From PFJX01 sp040751755 (lineage in GTDB: Bacteria; Pseudomonadota; Gammaproteobacteria; Burkholderiales; Thiobacillaceae), in NCBI GenBank assembly GCA_040751755.1, contig JBFMHC010000006.1, forward strand, positions 1-64,000: DNA of 64,000 bases. The letters are read 5' to 3'. Under the pieces are notes generated by a model. That model was not told the DNA's origin, did no database searches, and saw nothing but the letters and a program-made list of their open reading frames with translations. Shown here piece after piece: positions 43,317-52,242 of this stretch. Each line of letters opens with the position of its first letter. Positions within the stretch are counted from its first letter, which is position 1. Both the position numbers and the translations under genes were made by a program.

Positions 43317-43520
43317 GCCGGGGGCGCCCGGCAGCGCGTCACTTTCTTTGTTTGGGCAAAGAAAGTAACCAAAGAAAGCCCACCCCGCTTCCGTCGAAAC
43401 CCCGAGAATTCCGAACTTGCCTGGGGCAGCGAAAGAACTCGCCCTGCGGGCTCAGACACCTTTCGCTGGCCTTCGGCAACCCCAGTCAAGTCCGGAATTC
43501 TCGGCTCCGGCAGAGGGGGT
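43317..43520 (+). repeat. ~200-bp dispersed repeat, copy A
   Basis: It carries CTTTCTTTG...CAAAGAAAGTAACC, an ACCCCGAG segment and GACACCTTTCGCTGGCC. The unit occurs four times here (A-D). Open frames across it have no support as genes. Confidence 0.8.
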
Positions 43521-43582
43521 AACATCCGGCGGATGACGCTTCGCTTATCCGCCCTACGCGAGCTCGGCTAGGATTCCACTTC

Positions 43583-43963
43583 ATGGACGACAAACTTCTC
43601 TTAGCAGTAGTTGCTGCAATTTCAGCAGCAGTTGGCGGAGTCATAACATCGGTCTTAGCTCCTTGGGTAAAGCACCGCATCGAGCGCAAAGCCACAGAAA
43701 TTGATCGAAAGCGCCAACTTATATCGGATTGGCGCCAGATGGTTATCACAATCGCCAATAGCACGAGTGAGCCAGGTAAAGCCTGCGTGTTACTTCAAAG
43801 TCATCCAGCCTTCCTTTCGTTAGAACCTCATCTCTCCGAAGAGGCTCGACGAGTCGCTTACGCCCCCCCTTACGTAATTGAGGTAGGGGTTGAAATCCCA
43901 TATCCACTTCAAGTCATCAAGGAGGACATCATGCGTATCGAAAAGTCTTGGGGGCTGGTCTAG
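43583..43963 (+). CDS. Orphan hypothetical membrane-anchored protein (126 aa), AT-richer
   Basis: The protein has an N-terminal transmembrane helix (LLLAVVAAISAAVGGVITSVLAPW) and a charged soluble part (HRIERKATEIDRKRQLISDW). No family was recognised. Its composition is clearly lower in GC than all its neighbours and its codons include AGT, ATA and TTA, which are rare elsewhere in the window. This and its position between the arms of a large inverted repeat point to acquisition from elsewhere. Confidence 0.6.
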   Translation: MDDKLLLAVVAAISAAVGGVITSVLAPWVKHRIERKATEIDRKRQLISDWRQMVITIANSTSEPGKACVLLQSHPAFLSLEPHLSEEARRVAYAPPYVIEVGVEIPYPLQVIKEDIMRIEKSWGLV

Positions 43964-44008
43964 CTAGTAGGATGGATAAGCAAAGCGACATCCGCCGGTT
44001 TTCCTCCC

Positions 44009-44212
44009 CTCTGCCGGCGCCGGGAATTCCGGGCTTGACTGGGGTTGCCGAAGGCCAGCGAAAGGTGTCTGAGCGAAGCGAGTTCTTTCGCCGCCCGGGC
44101 AAGTTCGAAAGCCTCGGGGTTTCGACGGGAGCGGGGTGGGCTTTCTTTGGTTACTTTCTTTGCCCAGACAAAGAAAGTAATGCGCTGCCGGGCGCCCCCG
44201 GCCTGAGCCGCA
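44009..44212 (-). repeat. ~200-bp dispersed repeat, copy B
   Basis: Reverse orientation relative to copy A: GGTTACTTTCTTTG...CAAAGAAAGTAA at 44151-44180, with GAGCGAAGCGAGTTCTTTCG upstream of it. Confidence 0.8.
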
Positions 44213-44297
44213 GACCTTACGTAAACAGGATTGAACACGACGAAAGGCCTGGATTCCGGCTTGTGCCGGAATGACCGACGCCGCGGGCTGCGCCCGC

Positions 44298-44340
44298 CCA
44301 CCCTCTCCCCGGCCCTCCCCCCTCGAGGGGGAGGGGGCGA
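44298..44340. repeat. GC-rich palindromic repeat (CCCTCTCCC family)
   Basis: CCCTCTCCCC and CCCCCTCGAGGGGGAGGGGG directly after the ispH stop. Confidence 0.75.
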
Positions 44341-44343
44341 ACC

Positions 44344-45276
44344 TCAATCCACTAGGGCGCGCGGGAGCGGGAAGTTCACCTTTTCCTCGATGCCTTCGAG
44401 GGCGGTGACGCTCGCCGCGCCGAGTTCCCTGAGGCGCGCGATCACGCCTTCCACCAACACCTCGGGGGCGGAGGCGCCGGCGGTGATGCCGACGCGCTGC
44501 CGGCCGGCGAGCCAGGCGGGGTCGATCTGGCCGGCGTTGTCGACCATGTGGGCCTCAACCCCCATGTTCTTGGCCACTTCGCGCAGACGGTTGGAGTTGG
44601 AGGAGTTGGGCGAGCCGACGACGATCACCAGGTCGCAGTCGGCGGCGAGCTTCTTCACCGCGTCCTGGCGGTTCTGCGTGGCGTAGCAGATGTCGTCCTT
44701 CTTGGGGCCGCGGATGTTGGGGAAGCGGGCCTTCAGGGCCTCGACCATGCGTGCGGCGTCATCCACCGAGAGGGTGGTCTGGGTGACGTAGGCGAGCTTG
44801 TCGGGGTCGGCGACCTGGAGGCTGGCGACGTCCTCGATGTCGTCCACCAGGTACATGCCGCCCTCGGATTGGCCCATGGTGCCTTCCACCTCGGGGTGGC
44901 CCTTGTGGCCGATCATGACGATCTCCAGGCCGGCCTCGCGCATCTTCTTCACCTCCACGTGCACCTTGGTGACCAGCGGGCAGGTGGCGTCGAACACGGT
45001 GAGGCCGCGCGCCTCGGCCTCGCGCCGCACCGATTGCGGCACGCCGTGGGCGCTGTAGATGAGGGTGGCGCCCGCGGGCACGTCGGCCAGGTCCTCGATG
45101 AAGATGGCGCCCTTGGCCTTGAGGTCGTCGACCACGAACCGGTTGTGCACGACCTCGTGGCGCACGTAGATGGGGGCGCCGAATTTCTTCAGGGCCTGTT
45201 CGACGATGGCGATGGCGCGGTCGACGCCGGCACAGAATCCGCGGGGATTGGCGAGGAGGATGGTTTGTGGGTTCAT
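44344..45276 (-). CDS. ispH: 4-hydroxy-3-methylbut-2-enyl diphosphate reductase
   Basis: The protein has 310 residues. The three Cys ligands of its Fe-S cluster are in NPRGFCAGVDRA, DATCPLVTKVH and DICYATQNRQ; GSPNSSNSNRL and the HGVPQSVR region complete the active site. It makes IPP and DMAPP in the last step of the MEP pathway. The ATG at 45276 overlaps the stop of fkpB in ATGA. Its 3' end is duplicated, diverged and inverted at 43058. Confidence 0.96.
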   Translation of the reverse strand: MNPQTILLANPRGFCAGVDRAIAIVEQALKKFGAPIYVRHEVVHNRFVVDDLKAKGAIFIEDLADVPAGATLIYSAHGVPQSVRREAEARGLTVFDATCPLVTKVHVEVKKMREAGLEIVMIGHKGHPEVEGTMGQSEGGMYLVDDIEDVASLQVADPDKLAYVTQTTLSVDDAARMVEALKARFPNIRGPKKDDICYATQNRQDAVKKLAADCDLVIVVGSPNSSNSNRLREVAKNMGVEAHMVDNAGQIDPAWLAGRQRVGITAGASAPEVLVEGVIARLRELGAASVTALEGIEEKVNFPLPRALVD

Positions 45277-45716
45277 GCGTGCTCCACGGCGAGGATCCGG
45301 ACCTCCAGGGTCACGGGCAGGCCGGCGAGGGGGTGGTTGAAGTCGACGCGCACGCTGTCCGCGTCCAGCGCCAGCACGGTGCCCATCATGCTCTGCCCGT
45401 TGGGCAGGTCGAACTGCACGCCGTGGCCGGGTTCCAGCGCCATGTCGGCGGGGAATTCGGCGCGCGGCAGGGTGTGGACGAGGGCCTCGTCGCGCGGGCC
45501 GAAGGCCTCGCCGGGCGCGAGTTCGAAGGTGGCGTGCTGGCCTTCGTGCAGCTGCATGACCAGGACCTCCAGGCGGCCCTCCAGCTCGCCGGAGCCGAGG
45601 GTGAAGGTCTCCGGGCCCTCGGCGAAGGTGTCGACCACCTCCTCGCCGTCGCACGCCAGGTGGTAGTGCAGGGTGACGCGGTCGCCGGGGCGCGGTTGCG
45701 GTTTGTCCGTGCTCAT
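45273..45716 (-). CDS. fkpB: FKBP-type peptidyl-prolyl isomerase (SlpA/FkpB)
   Basis: The protein has 147 residues of the SlyD/SlpA type: GDRVTLHYHLACDGEEVVDTF, an inserted flap with GPRDEALVHTLPRAEFP, and VDFNHPLAGLPVTLEV. It lacks the His-rich metal tail of SlyD. It should assist folding in the cytoplasm. Gene order lspA-fkpB-ispH is conserved in proteobacteria. Confidence 0.92.
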   Translation of the reverse strand: MSTDKPQPRPGDRVTLHYHLACDGEEVVDTFAEGPETFTLGSGELEGRLEVLVMQLHEGQHATFELAPGEAFGPRDEALVHTLPRAEFPADMALEPGHGVQFDLPNGQSMMGTVLALDADSVRVDFNHPLAGLPVTLEVRILAVEHA

Positions 45717-46210
45717 GCCTGCCGCCCCTTGCGGAAGCTGTCCCAGATCAGCAGGGCCGCGCCCAGGGTGATGGCGGAGTCGGCGACGTTGAAGGCGGGC
45801 CAGTGCCAGCCGGCGACGTGGAAATCGAGGAAGTCGATGACGTGGCCGTACAGCACGCGGTCGATCAGGTTGCCCACCGCGCCGCCCAGGATCAGCGCCA
45901 GCGCGGCGCTGAACAGGGCCTGGCCGCGCGTGCGCCGCAGCAGGAACAGGATCACCGCGCTGGCGAGGGTGGCGACGGCGAGGAAGAAGCCGCGCTGCCA
46001 GCCCGGCTGGTCGGCGAACAGGGAGAAGGCGGCGCCGGTGTTGTGCACGTGCACCAGGTTGAAGAAGCCGGTGAGGGCGATCACGTCCTGGTAGGGCGTG
46101 AGGCTGCCCATCACCGCCAGCTTGGTGAGCTGGTCGAGCATCAGGGTCAGGCCCGCGAGCCAGAGCCAGCGCAGGCCGGAGGCGGTGTGCTCGCCGAACA
46201 GCTTACGCAT
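45713..46210 (-). CDS. lspA: Lipoprotein signal peptidase
   Basis: The protein has 165 residues, four transmembrane helices and the two catalytic Asp in GNLIDRVLYGHVIDFLDFH and FNVADSAITLG. It removes signal peptides of diacylglyceryl-modified prolipoproteins. It overlaps ileS and fkpB by a few bases, as part of one operon. Confidence 0.95.
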   Translation of the reverse strand: MRKLFGEHTASGLRWLWLAGLTLMLDQLTKLAVMGSLTPYQDVIALTGFFNLVHVHNTGAAFSLFADQPGWQRGFFLAVATLASAVILFLLRRTRGQALFSAALALILGGAVGNLIDRVLYGHVIDFLDFHVAGWHWPAFNVADSAITLGAALLIWDSFRKGRQA

Positions 46211-48956
46211 GGTGGCGGGCCTCGCCGGCGCCGTGCAGGTTGCTCACGCAGCGGCCGCACAGGCCGGGGTGGGCAGGGTCGGCATTCACGTCCTCGCGCA
46301 CGTGCCAGCAGCGCTCGCACTTTTCATGGCCGAGCGGCTCGACCTCGACGCGCGTCTCACCCCCGGCCTTCTCCACCGTGGCGGCGGAGGTGATGAGGAC
46401 GAAGCGCAGGTCGTCGCCCAGGCCGGCGAGCAGGTCGTGGTCCGCGCCGTCGGCGAGGAACTTCACGCTGGCCTGCAGCGAGGAACCCACCTTGCCTTCG
46501 GTGCGCACCTCCTCGATGCGTTTCTGCGCCAGCGCGCGCAGCTCGCGCAGGCGGCCCCAGCGCGCCAGCAGGTCCGCCTCGTCGCCCTGGCGCGGCGGTT
46601 CGTGCCAGACGGCGAGGAACACGCTGTCGGACGCGCACTGCAGGGCCCAGATCTCCTCCGCGGTGAAGGAGAGGATGGGCGCCATGAGCCGGGTCAGGGT
46701 CTGCAGGATGTGCCACAGGGCGCTCTGCGCGGCGCGGCGCGGCAGGGACTTGGCACCGGTGGTGTAGAGGCGGTCCTTGAGGATGTCCAGGTAGAAGGCG
46801 CCCAGGTCCTCGGAGCAGAAGTGGTGCAGGCGCTGCACGGCGGTATGGAAGCTGTAGACGCGGTAGTCGTTGAGCACCGCCTCCTGCATCTGCCGCGTCA
46901 GCGCCAGGGCGTAGCGGTCGATCTCCAGCCACTCGGCATCGCCCACCAAGTCCTGGTGGGCGTCGAAGTCGGCGGTGTTGGCGAGCAGGAAGCGCAGGGT
47001 GTTGCGGATGCGACGGTAGCTCTCGGTGACGCGCTTGAGGATCTCGTCGGAGATGCTCAATTCGCCGGAGTAATCCGTGCTTGCCACCCACAGGCGCAGG
47101 ATGTCCACGCCCAGGGTGTCGGCCACCTTCTGCGGCGCCACCACGTTGCCCTTGGACTTGGACATCTTCATGCCCTTGCCGTCGACCACGAAGCCGTGCG
47201 TGAGCAGGGCCTCGTAGGGCGCGTGGCCGTCGGTGGCGCAGCCGGTGAGCAGGGAGGACTGGAACCAGCCGCGGTGCTGGTCCGAGCCCTCCAGGTAGAG
47301 GTCGGCCGGGTGCTTGAGGCCTTCGCGCTCCTTGAGCAGGCAGGCGTGGGTGACGCCGGAGTCGAACCACACGTCCAGGGTGTCCTTCACCTTCTCGTAC
47401 TGCTCCACCTCGTCGCCCAGCAGCTCTTTGGCGTCCAGGCTGAACCAGGCCTCGATGCCGGCCTGCTCGACGCGGCGCGCCACCTCCTCGGTGAGCTCCT
47501 GGGTGCGCGGGTGCGGCTCGCCGGTGGTCCGGTCGATGAAGAAGGGGATGGGCACGCCCCAGTTGCGCTGGCGCGAGACGCACCAGTCCGGGCGGCCCTT
47601 CATCATCGCCTCCAGGCGTGCGCGGCCCCAGGCGGGGAAGAACTCGGTGCTGTCGACGGCCTGCATGGCCTTCTCGCGCAGGCCGTTCTTGTCCATGCCG
47701 ATGAACCACTGCCGCGTGGCGCGGAAGATGATCGGGGTCTTGTGGCGCCAGCAGTGCGGGTAGCTGTGCTGGATCTTTTCCTCGGCCAGCAGGTGGCCGC
47801 GCTGCTTCAGCTCCTCCAGCACGGTCTTGTTGCCCGCCCAGATGCTCTGGCCGCCCACCAGCGGCGTGTCGGCGTAGAACTTGCCGTCGTTGCCCACCGG
47901 GTTGGCGACCTCCAGGCCGTACTTCAGGCCGGCGACGTAGTCGTCATGGCCGTGGCCGGGGGCGATGTGCACCAGGCCCACGCCCGCGTCCGTGCTGACG
48001 AAGTCGGCGAGGATCACCGGCACCTGGTGGTCGTAGAAGGGGTGCTGCAGCCTCAGCCCCTCCAGCGCGGCGCCCTTGACCTGGGCGACGGTCTCCACGG
48101 CCTCGAAGCCGTAGCGCTTGATCGCCGCCTCGGCGAGGTCGCGCGCGAGGATCAGCAGGCCCTTGGGGGTGCGGATCAGGTCGTAGGCGAACTCGGGGTG
48201 CACCGCCACGGCGCGGTTGGCGGGCAGGGTCCAGGGCGTGGTGGTCCAGATCACCGCGAAGGCGGGGATGTCCAGGTTGGGGATGCCCAGGCGCTTGGCC
48301 AGGTCGGCCACGTCCGCCACCGGGAAGGCGACGTCGATCGCCGGCGAGGTCTTGTCCTCGTACTCCACCTCCGCCTCGGCGAGGGCGGAGCCGCAGTCCA
48401 CGCACCAGTGCACCGGCTTGGCGCCCAGGTAGAGGTGGCCGTTGGCCTGGATCTTCGCCAGCTCACGGATGATGTCCGCCTCGAAGCGGTAGTCCATGGT
48501 CAGGTAGGGGTGGTCCCAGTCGCCCAGCACGCCGAGGCGGATGAAGTCGGCCTTCTGGCGTTCCACCTGGCTGGCGGCGTATTCGCGGCACAGCTCGCGG
48601 AAGCGCGCGGCGGGGATCTCCTTGCCGTGGGTCTTCTCCACCACCAGTTCGATCGGCAGGCCATGGCAGTCCCAGCCCGGCACGTAGGGCGCGTCGAAGC
48701 CGTCCAGGGTCTTGGACTTGACGATGATGTCCTTGAGGATCTTGTTCACCGCGTGGCCGATGTGGATGTCGCCGTTCGCGTAGGGCGGGCCGTCGTGCAG
48801 GATGAACAGGGGGCGGCCTTTCCCGTTGGCGCGCAGCTTTTCGTAGAGCTTCTTTTCCTGCCATTGCTTGATCCAGCCCGGCTCCCGCTTGGCGAGGTCG
48901 CCGCGCATGGGGAAGGGGGTGTCGGGGAGGTTCAGGGTGTCTTTGTAGTCGGGCAT
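46203..48956 (-). CDS. ileS: Isoleucyl-tRNA synthetase
   Basis: The protein has 917 residues. Class I motifs are PYANGDIHIGHAVNK and KMSKSKGN; the editing domain lies between them. The C-terminal zinc site is C-ERC...CGRC (CERCWHVRED and LCGRCVSN). The usual operon ribF-ileS-lspA is broken upstream by 600 bases of repeats. Confidence 0.96.
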   Translation of the reverse strand: MPDYKDTLNLPDTPFPMRGDLAKREPGWIKQWQEKKLYEKLRANGKGRPLFILHDGPPYANGDIHIGHAVNKILKDIIVKSKTLDGFDAPYVPGWDCHGLPIELVVEKTHGKEIPAARFRELCREYAASQVERQKADFIRLGVLGDWDHPYLTMDYRFEADIIRELAKIQANGHLYLGAKPVHWCVDCGSALAEAEVEYEDKTSPAIDVAFPVADVADLAKRLGIPNLDIPAFAVIWTTTPWTLPANRAVAVHPEFAYDLIRTPKGLLILARDLAEAAIKRYGFEAVETVAQVKGAALEGLRLQHPFYDHQVPVILADFVSTDAGVGLVHIAPGHGHDDYVAGLKYGLEVANPVGNDGKFYADTPLVGGQSIWAGNKTVLEELKQRGHLLAEEKIQHSYPHCWRHKTPIIFRATRQWFIGMDKNGLREKAMQAVDSTEFFPAWGRARLEAMMKGRPDWCVSRQRNWGVPIPFFIDRTTGEPHPRTQELTEEVARRVEQAGIEAWFSLDAKELLGDEVEQYEKVKDTLDVWFDSGVTHACLLKEREGLKHPADLYLEGSDQHRGWFQSSLLTGCATDGHAPYEALLTHGFVVDGKGMKMSKSKGNVVAPQKVADTLGVDILRLWVASTDYSGELSISDEILKRVTESYRRIRNTLRFLLANTADFDAHQDLVGDAEWLEIDRYALALTRQMQEAVLNDYRVYSFHTAVQRLHHFCSEDLGAFYLDILKDRLYTTGAKSLPRRAAQSALWHILQTLTRLMAPILSFTAEEIWALQCASDSVFLAVWHEPPRQGDEADLLARWGRLRELRALAQKRIEEVRTEGKVGSSLQASVKFLADGADHDLLAGLGDDLRFVLITSAATVEKAGGETRVEVEPLGHEKCERCWHVREDVNADPAHPGLCGRCVSNLHGAGEARHHA

Positions 48957-49012
48957 GTTCTTGCTTAGCTTCTTGGCCAGGATTGCGGGTGGTGCTCAGG
49001 ATAGGGGGTTTG

Positions 49013-49203
49013 GCCGGGGGTGGCCCGGCAGCCAGTTACTTTCTTTGCTCGTGCAAAGAAAGTAACCAAAGAAAACACGCCCCGCACCCGGCGAAACCCC
49101 GAGGATTTCGGCCTTGTCCGGGCGGCGAAAGAACTCGCTTCGCTCAGACACCTTTCGCCGACTTCCCCCGGCCAAGCCCGAAATCCTCGGCGCCGGCTGA
49201 GGG
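49013..49203 (+). repeat. ~200-bp dispersed repeat, copy C
   Basis: GTTACTTTCTTTG...CAAAGAAAGTAACC at 49036-49065 and GCGAAAGAACTCGCTTCGC near 49123. Pairs in inverted order with copy D. Confidence 0.8.
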
Positions 49204-49305
49204 GGATGAAAAGCGTCACGTAAGCGAAGCGGCACGGCATGCTGGTGCCGTTCGCCGGAAGGGAGAACTCCTCCCCCTTGAGGTTGGCGGGGCGCGCTGG
49301 TTTTC

Positions 49306-49515
49306 GGACCCCCTCTGCCGGCGCCGGGAATCTCAGGTCTGGCTGGGGTAGCCGAAGGCCAGCGAAAGCTGTTTGAGCGAAGCGAGTTCTTTCGCTGCCC
49401 AGACAGGCCTGAGATTCCCGGGGTTTCGCCGGAAGCGGGGGCGGCCTTCTTTTGGTTACTTTTCTTGGCCGTACAAGAAAAGTAACTAGCCGCCGGGCTA
49501 CCCCCGGCCAAATGG
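49306..49515 (-). repeat. ~200-bp dispersed repeat, copy D
   Basis: Reverse of copy C, with GAGCGAAGCGAGTTCTTTCG near 49375 and GGTTACTTTTCTTGG...AAGAAAAGTAAC at 49455-49487. The 600-base gap 48957-49557 between ileS and ribF holds this pair and ~100 bases of spacer; no gene is seen in it. Confidence 0.8.
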
Positions 49516-49557
49516 CCTTGCCTTACGTGGCGGCGGCCGTCAAAGGTGCAGAAGGCC

Positions 49558-50490
49558 TCACGCATTCAACAACTCCCGAGCCTGCTTCGCATCCAGATCG
49601 ATTTGCGCGATCAGCGCCTCCAGGCTGGGGAACTTCGCCTCGTCGCGCAGCTTGTGCAGGAACTCCACGCGCAGGTGCTGGCGGTAGATGCTGCGGTCGA
49701 AGTTGAACAGGTGCACTTCCAGGGTGGGCCTGCCGTTGGCGTGCACCGTCGGGCGCGTGCCCAGGCTGGCCACGCCCGGCCAGTCGGGCTGGCCCAGGCC
49801 CTGCACGTGCACGGCGAAGATGCCCTTCACCGGCGGCTTGTTGTGCTTCAACTGGATGTTGGCGGTGGGGTAGCCGATCTGGCGGCCCAGGCGGTCGCCG
49901 CCCACCACGCGGCCGGAGATGGAGTAGGGGCGGCCGAGCAGCTGCGCGGCGGTGGCCATGTCACCCGCCGCCAGGGCGTCGCGCACGGCGGTGCTGGAGG
50001 CGCGCTGGCCGGCGGCCTCGACGGTGTGCAGGGCCTCGGCCTCGAAGCCGTATTGCCTGCCCATCTCCTGCAGCATGGCGAAGTCGCCCGCGCGCCGGGC
50101 GCCGAAGCGGAAGTCGTCGCCCACCAGCACGTAGCGCGCCCGCAGGCCCTCGACCAGGATGCGCTTGACGAAGTCCTCGGCCGAGAGGGCGGCGAAGGCC
50201 TTGGTGAAGCGGCACACGTGCACGTGCGCGACGCCCAGGCCGCGCATGATCTCCAGCTTCTCGCGCAGCGAGGTGAGGCGGGTGGGGGCGTCCTGGGGGG
50301 TGAAGATCTCACGCGGATGCGGCTCGAAGGTCAGCACCGTCGGCGCGCCGCCGACCGACGCGGCGCGCGCGCTGAGGCGGGCCAGCATGGCCTGGTGGCC
50401 GAGATGGATGCCGTCGAAGTTACCGATGGTGACGGCGTTGGGACGGGTGGGCGGCTTGGGAACCCCAGGCCAACCGTGGGTCATCAACAT
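49558..50490 (-). CDS. ribF: Bifunctional riboflavin kinase/FAD synthetase
   Basis: The protein has 310 residues. The N-terminal FAD synthetase has IGNFDGIHLGHQAML and the C-terminal flavokinase has GRQIGYPTANIQL and RPTLEVHLFNFD. It turns riboflavin into FMN and FAD. An N-terminal extension of ~15 residues (MLMTHGWPGVPKPP) may be shorter in reality. It follows murJ by ~57 bases. Confidence 0.95.
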   Translation of the reverse strand: MLMTHGWPGVPKPPTRPNAVTIGNFDGIHLGHQAMLARLSARAASVGGAPTVLTFEPHPREIFTPQDAPTRLTSLREKLEIMRGLGVAHVHVCRFTKAFAALSAEDFVKRILVEGLRARYVLVGDDFRFGARRAGDFAMLQEMGRQYGFEAEALHTVEAAGQRASSTAVRDALAAGDMATAAQLLGRPYSISGRVVGGDRLGRQIGYPTANIQLKHNKPPVKGIFAVHVQGLGQPDWPGVASLGTRPTVHANGRPTLEVHLFNFDRSIYRQHLRVEFLHKLRDEAKFPSLEALIAQIDLDAKQARELLNA

Positions 50491-50547
50491 GGCGCGGGAT
50501 ATGTGATTGAAAAAACGGTGATTTTAGCGATCCGGCCGGGGCAGCGT

Positions 50548-52086
50548 CTATGCGGCGCCGCGGCGGCGGAAGTCGGCGACGCGGAAGCCCAGCGCCCACA
50601 GCATGGCGAAGTACACCGCCATGCCGCCCAGCACCAGCAGGCCGAGGTGGCCGATGCGCATGGCGAAGCCGTAGCCCAGCCACTGCGCCGACTCGCCCAT
50701 GCCGAACCAGAGCCCCGCGCCCATCGCCGCCAGCGCCAGGGCGAGCTTGATCAGGAAGGCGGACCAGCCCGGCTGCGGCAGGAAGATCGCCTGCTTGCGC
50801 AACTGGTAATAGAGGATGGCGGCATTGATGCAGGCGCCCAGGCCGATTGCCAGGGCCAGGCCGGCGTGTTTCAGTGGCCAGATGAAGGCCAGGTTCATGG
50901 CCTGCGTGGCGAGCAGGGTGAAGAGGGCGATCTTCACCGGTGTCCTGATGTTCTGGCGCGCGTAGAAGCCGGGCGCGAGCACCTTCACCAGGATGATGCC
51001 GACCAGGCCGACGCTGTAGGCCACCAGGGCCTGGCGCGTCATCTCCAGGTCGTGCGCGCCGAACTCGCCGTACTGGAACAGGGTGGCGATCAGCGGCGTG
51101 GCCAGCACGCCCAGGCCGACGGCGGCGGGGGCGGCGAGCAGCAAGGTCATGCGCAGGCCCCAGTCGAGCAGCTTCGAGTATTCGGCGGTGTCGTTGTCGG
51201 CGTGGTGCTTGGCCAGCGACGGCAGGAGGATGGTGCCCAGCGCCACCCCCAGCATGCCGCTGGGAAACTCCATCAGGCGGTCCGCGTAGTACAGCCACGA
51301 GACGCTGCCGGTGGCGAGGAAGGAGGCGAACAGGGTGTTGATCAGGAGGCTGATCTGCGCCACCGACACCCCCAGGGCGGCGGGGCCCATGAGCTTGAGG
51401 ATGCGCCGCACCCCGGGGTCGTTGGGCGCCCAGTCCCAGCGCGGCAGCAGGTTCATGCGCTTGAGGGCGGGGATCTGGATGGCGAGCTGCAGGATGCCGC
51501 CGAGGAAGGCGCCCCAGGCCAGCGCCAGCACCGGCGGGTCGAACCAGGGTGCGGCCACCGCCGCCGCCAGGATCATCGCCACGTTCAGGAGCACCGGCGT
51601 GAAGGCGGGCAGCATGAAGCGGCTGAAGGTGTTGAGCACGCCCGCCGCCAGGGAAACCAGGGAGATGAAGACGATGTAGGGAAAGACGATGCGGGTCAGA
51701 TCGACGGTGAGCTGGAACTTGTCCGGCGTGGCCGTGAAGCCGGGCGCGGAGACCAGGACGATGAGCGGCGCGGCGAGGACGCCGAGGGCGGTGACGGCGA
51801 GCAGCGCCACCGTCAGCACCGTGGCGACGCGGCCGATCAGCACGCGCGTCTCGTCCTCGCCGCGGCGGTTCTTGTATTCCGCCAGCACCGGCACGAAGGC
51901 CTGCGAGAAGGCGCCTTCCGCGAACAGGCGGCGCAGCAGGTTGGGCAGCTTGAAGGCGACGAAGAAGGCGTCGGTGGCGGCGCCGGCGCCGAAGGCGCGG
52001 GCGATGATGGCGTCGCGCGCGAAGCCCAGGATGCGCGACAGCAGGGTCATGGAGCTGATGGAGGCGAGTGCGCGCAGGAGGTTCAT
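50548..52086 (-). CDS. murJ: Lipid II flippase MurJ (MviN)
   Basis: The protein has 512 residues and about 14 transmembrane helices of the MATE-like fold. MNLLRALASISSMTLLSRILGFARD is the usual start; GAGAATDAFFVAFKLPNLLRRLFAEGAFSQAFVPV contains the functional Arg and Asp residues. It moves lipid II to the outer face of the membrane. Gene order murJ/rpsT divergent is common in the class. Confidence 0.96.
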   Translation of the reverse strand: MNLLRALASISSMTLLSRILGFARDAIIARAFGAGAATDAFFVAFKLPNLLRRLFAEGAFSQAFVPVLAEYKNRRGEDETRVLIGRVATVLTVALLAVTALGVLAAPLIVLVSAPGFTATPDKFQLTVDLTRIVFPYIVFISLVSLAAGVLNTFSRFMLPAFTPVLLNVAMILAAAVAAPWFDPPVLALAWGAFLGGILQLAIQIPALKRMNLLPRWDWAPNDPGVRRILKLMGPAALGVSVAQISLLINTLFASFLATGSVSWLYYADRLMEFPSGMLGVALGTILLPSLAKHHADNDTAEYSKLLDWGLRMTLLLAAPAAVGLGVLATPLIATLFQYGEFGAHDLEMTRQALVAYSVGLVGIILVKVLAPGFYARQNIRTPVKIALFTLLATQAMNLAFIWPLKHAGLALAIGLGACINAAILYYQLRKQAIFLPQPGWSAFLIKLALALAAMGAGLWFGMGESAQWLGYGFAMRIGHLGLLVLGGMAVYFAMLWALGFRVADFRRRGAA

Positions 52087-52170
52087 GGGGCTGGGGACGC
52101 GGGAAGTTGCGGCATGATAGCGAATGGCCGGGGCGCCTGGCCGCGCGGCGGGGAAGATCGACGCTGCGGC

Positions 52171-52199
52171 TTGCCTAGTCCACGCCGGGACTGTATAGT
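52171..52199 (+). promoter_or_regulatory. Sigma-70 promoter of rpsT
   Basis: TTGCCT (52171-52176), 17 bases, TATAGT (52194-52199), 44 bases before the rpsT start. Confidence 0.85.
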
Positions 52200-52242
52200 G
52201 CCCGCCTTTCGGTCAAACCGCCCAGATTTCAAGGAGTTTCAT

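Larger units (their letters stand above)
43058..43556 (+). repeat. Left arm of a ~500-bp imperfect inverted repeat
   Basis: In order: ispH 3' fragment, a CCCTCTCCC-type palindrome (43178-43222), a segment with GCGTCGGTCATTCCGGC, a shared TTACGTAAGGTCTGC block, and a copy of the ~200-bp TTACTTTCTTTG repeat. The same blocks occur in reverse at 43970-44460. Confidence 0.85.
43970..44460 (-). repeat. Right arm of the ~500-bp imperfect inverted repeat
   Basis: It is the reverse counterpart of 43058-43556. It starts with GCAAAGCGACATCCGCC, contains repeat copy B and a palindrome (44298-44340), and runs into the 3' end of intact ispH. Similarity by eye is ~85-90% between genes and lower in the ispH part. 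Confidence 0.85.

Noticed and set aside
43128..43571. Open frame of 147 codons downstream of comEC
   Set aside because: It consists of the ispH fragment region in a wrong frame plus palindrome and dispersed repeat; similar frames appear wherever these repeats occur.
43583..43963. Transposase or integrase encoded between the inverted repeat arms
   Set aside because: The protein has a membrane helix and no DDE, tyrosine or serine recombinase motif.
48983..49351. Open frames across repeat copies C and D
   Set aside because: The translations (AKKVTKE-type residues) recur in every repeat copy on both strands, which fits repeat DNA and not a gene.
49546..52242. Long plus-strand frame running into rpsT
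   Set aside because: Antisense to ribF and murJ; only the last 87 codons from 52243 match a real protein (bS20).
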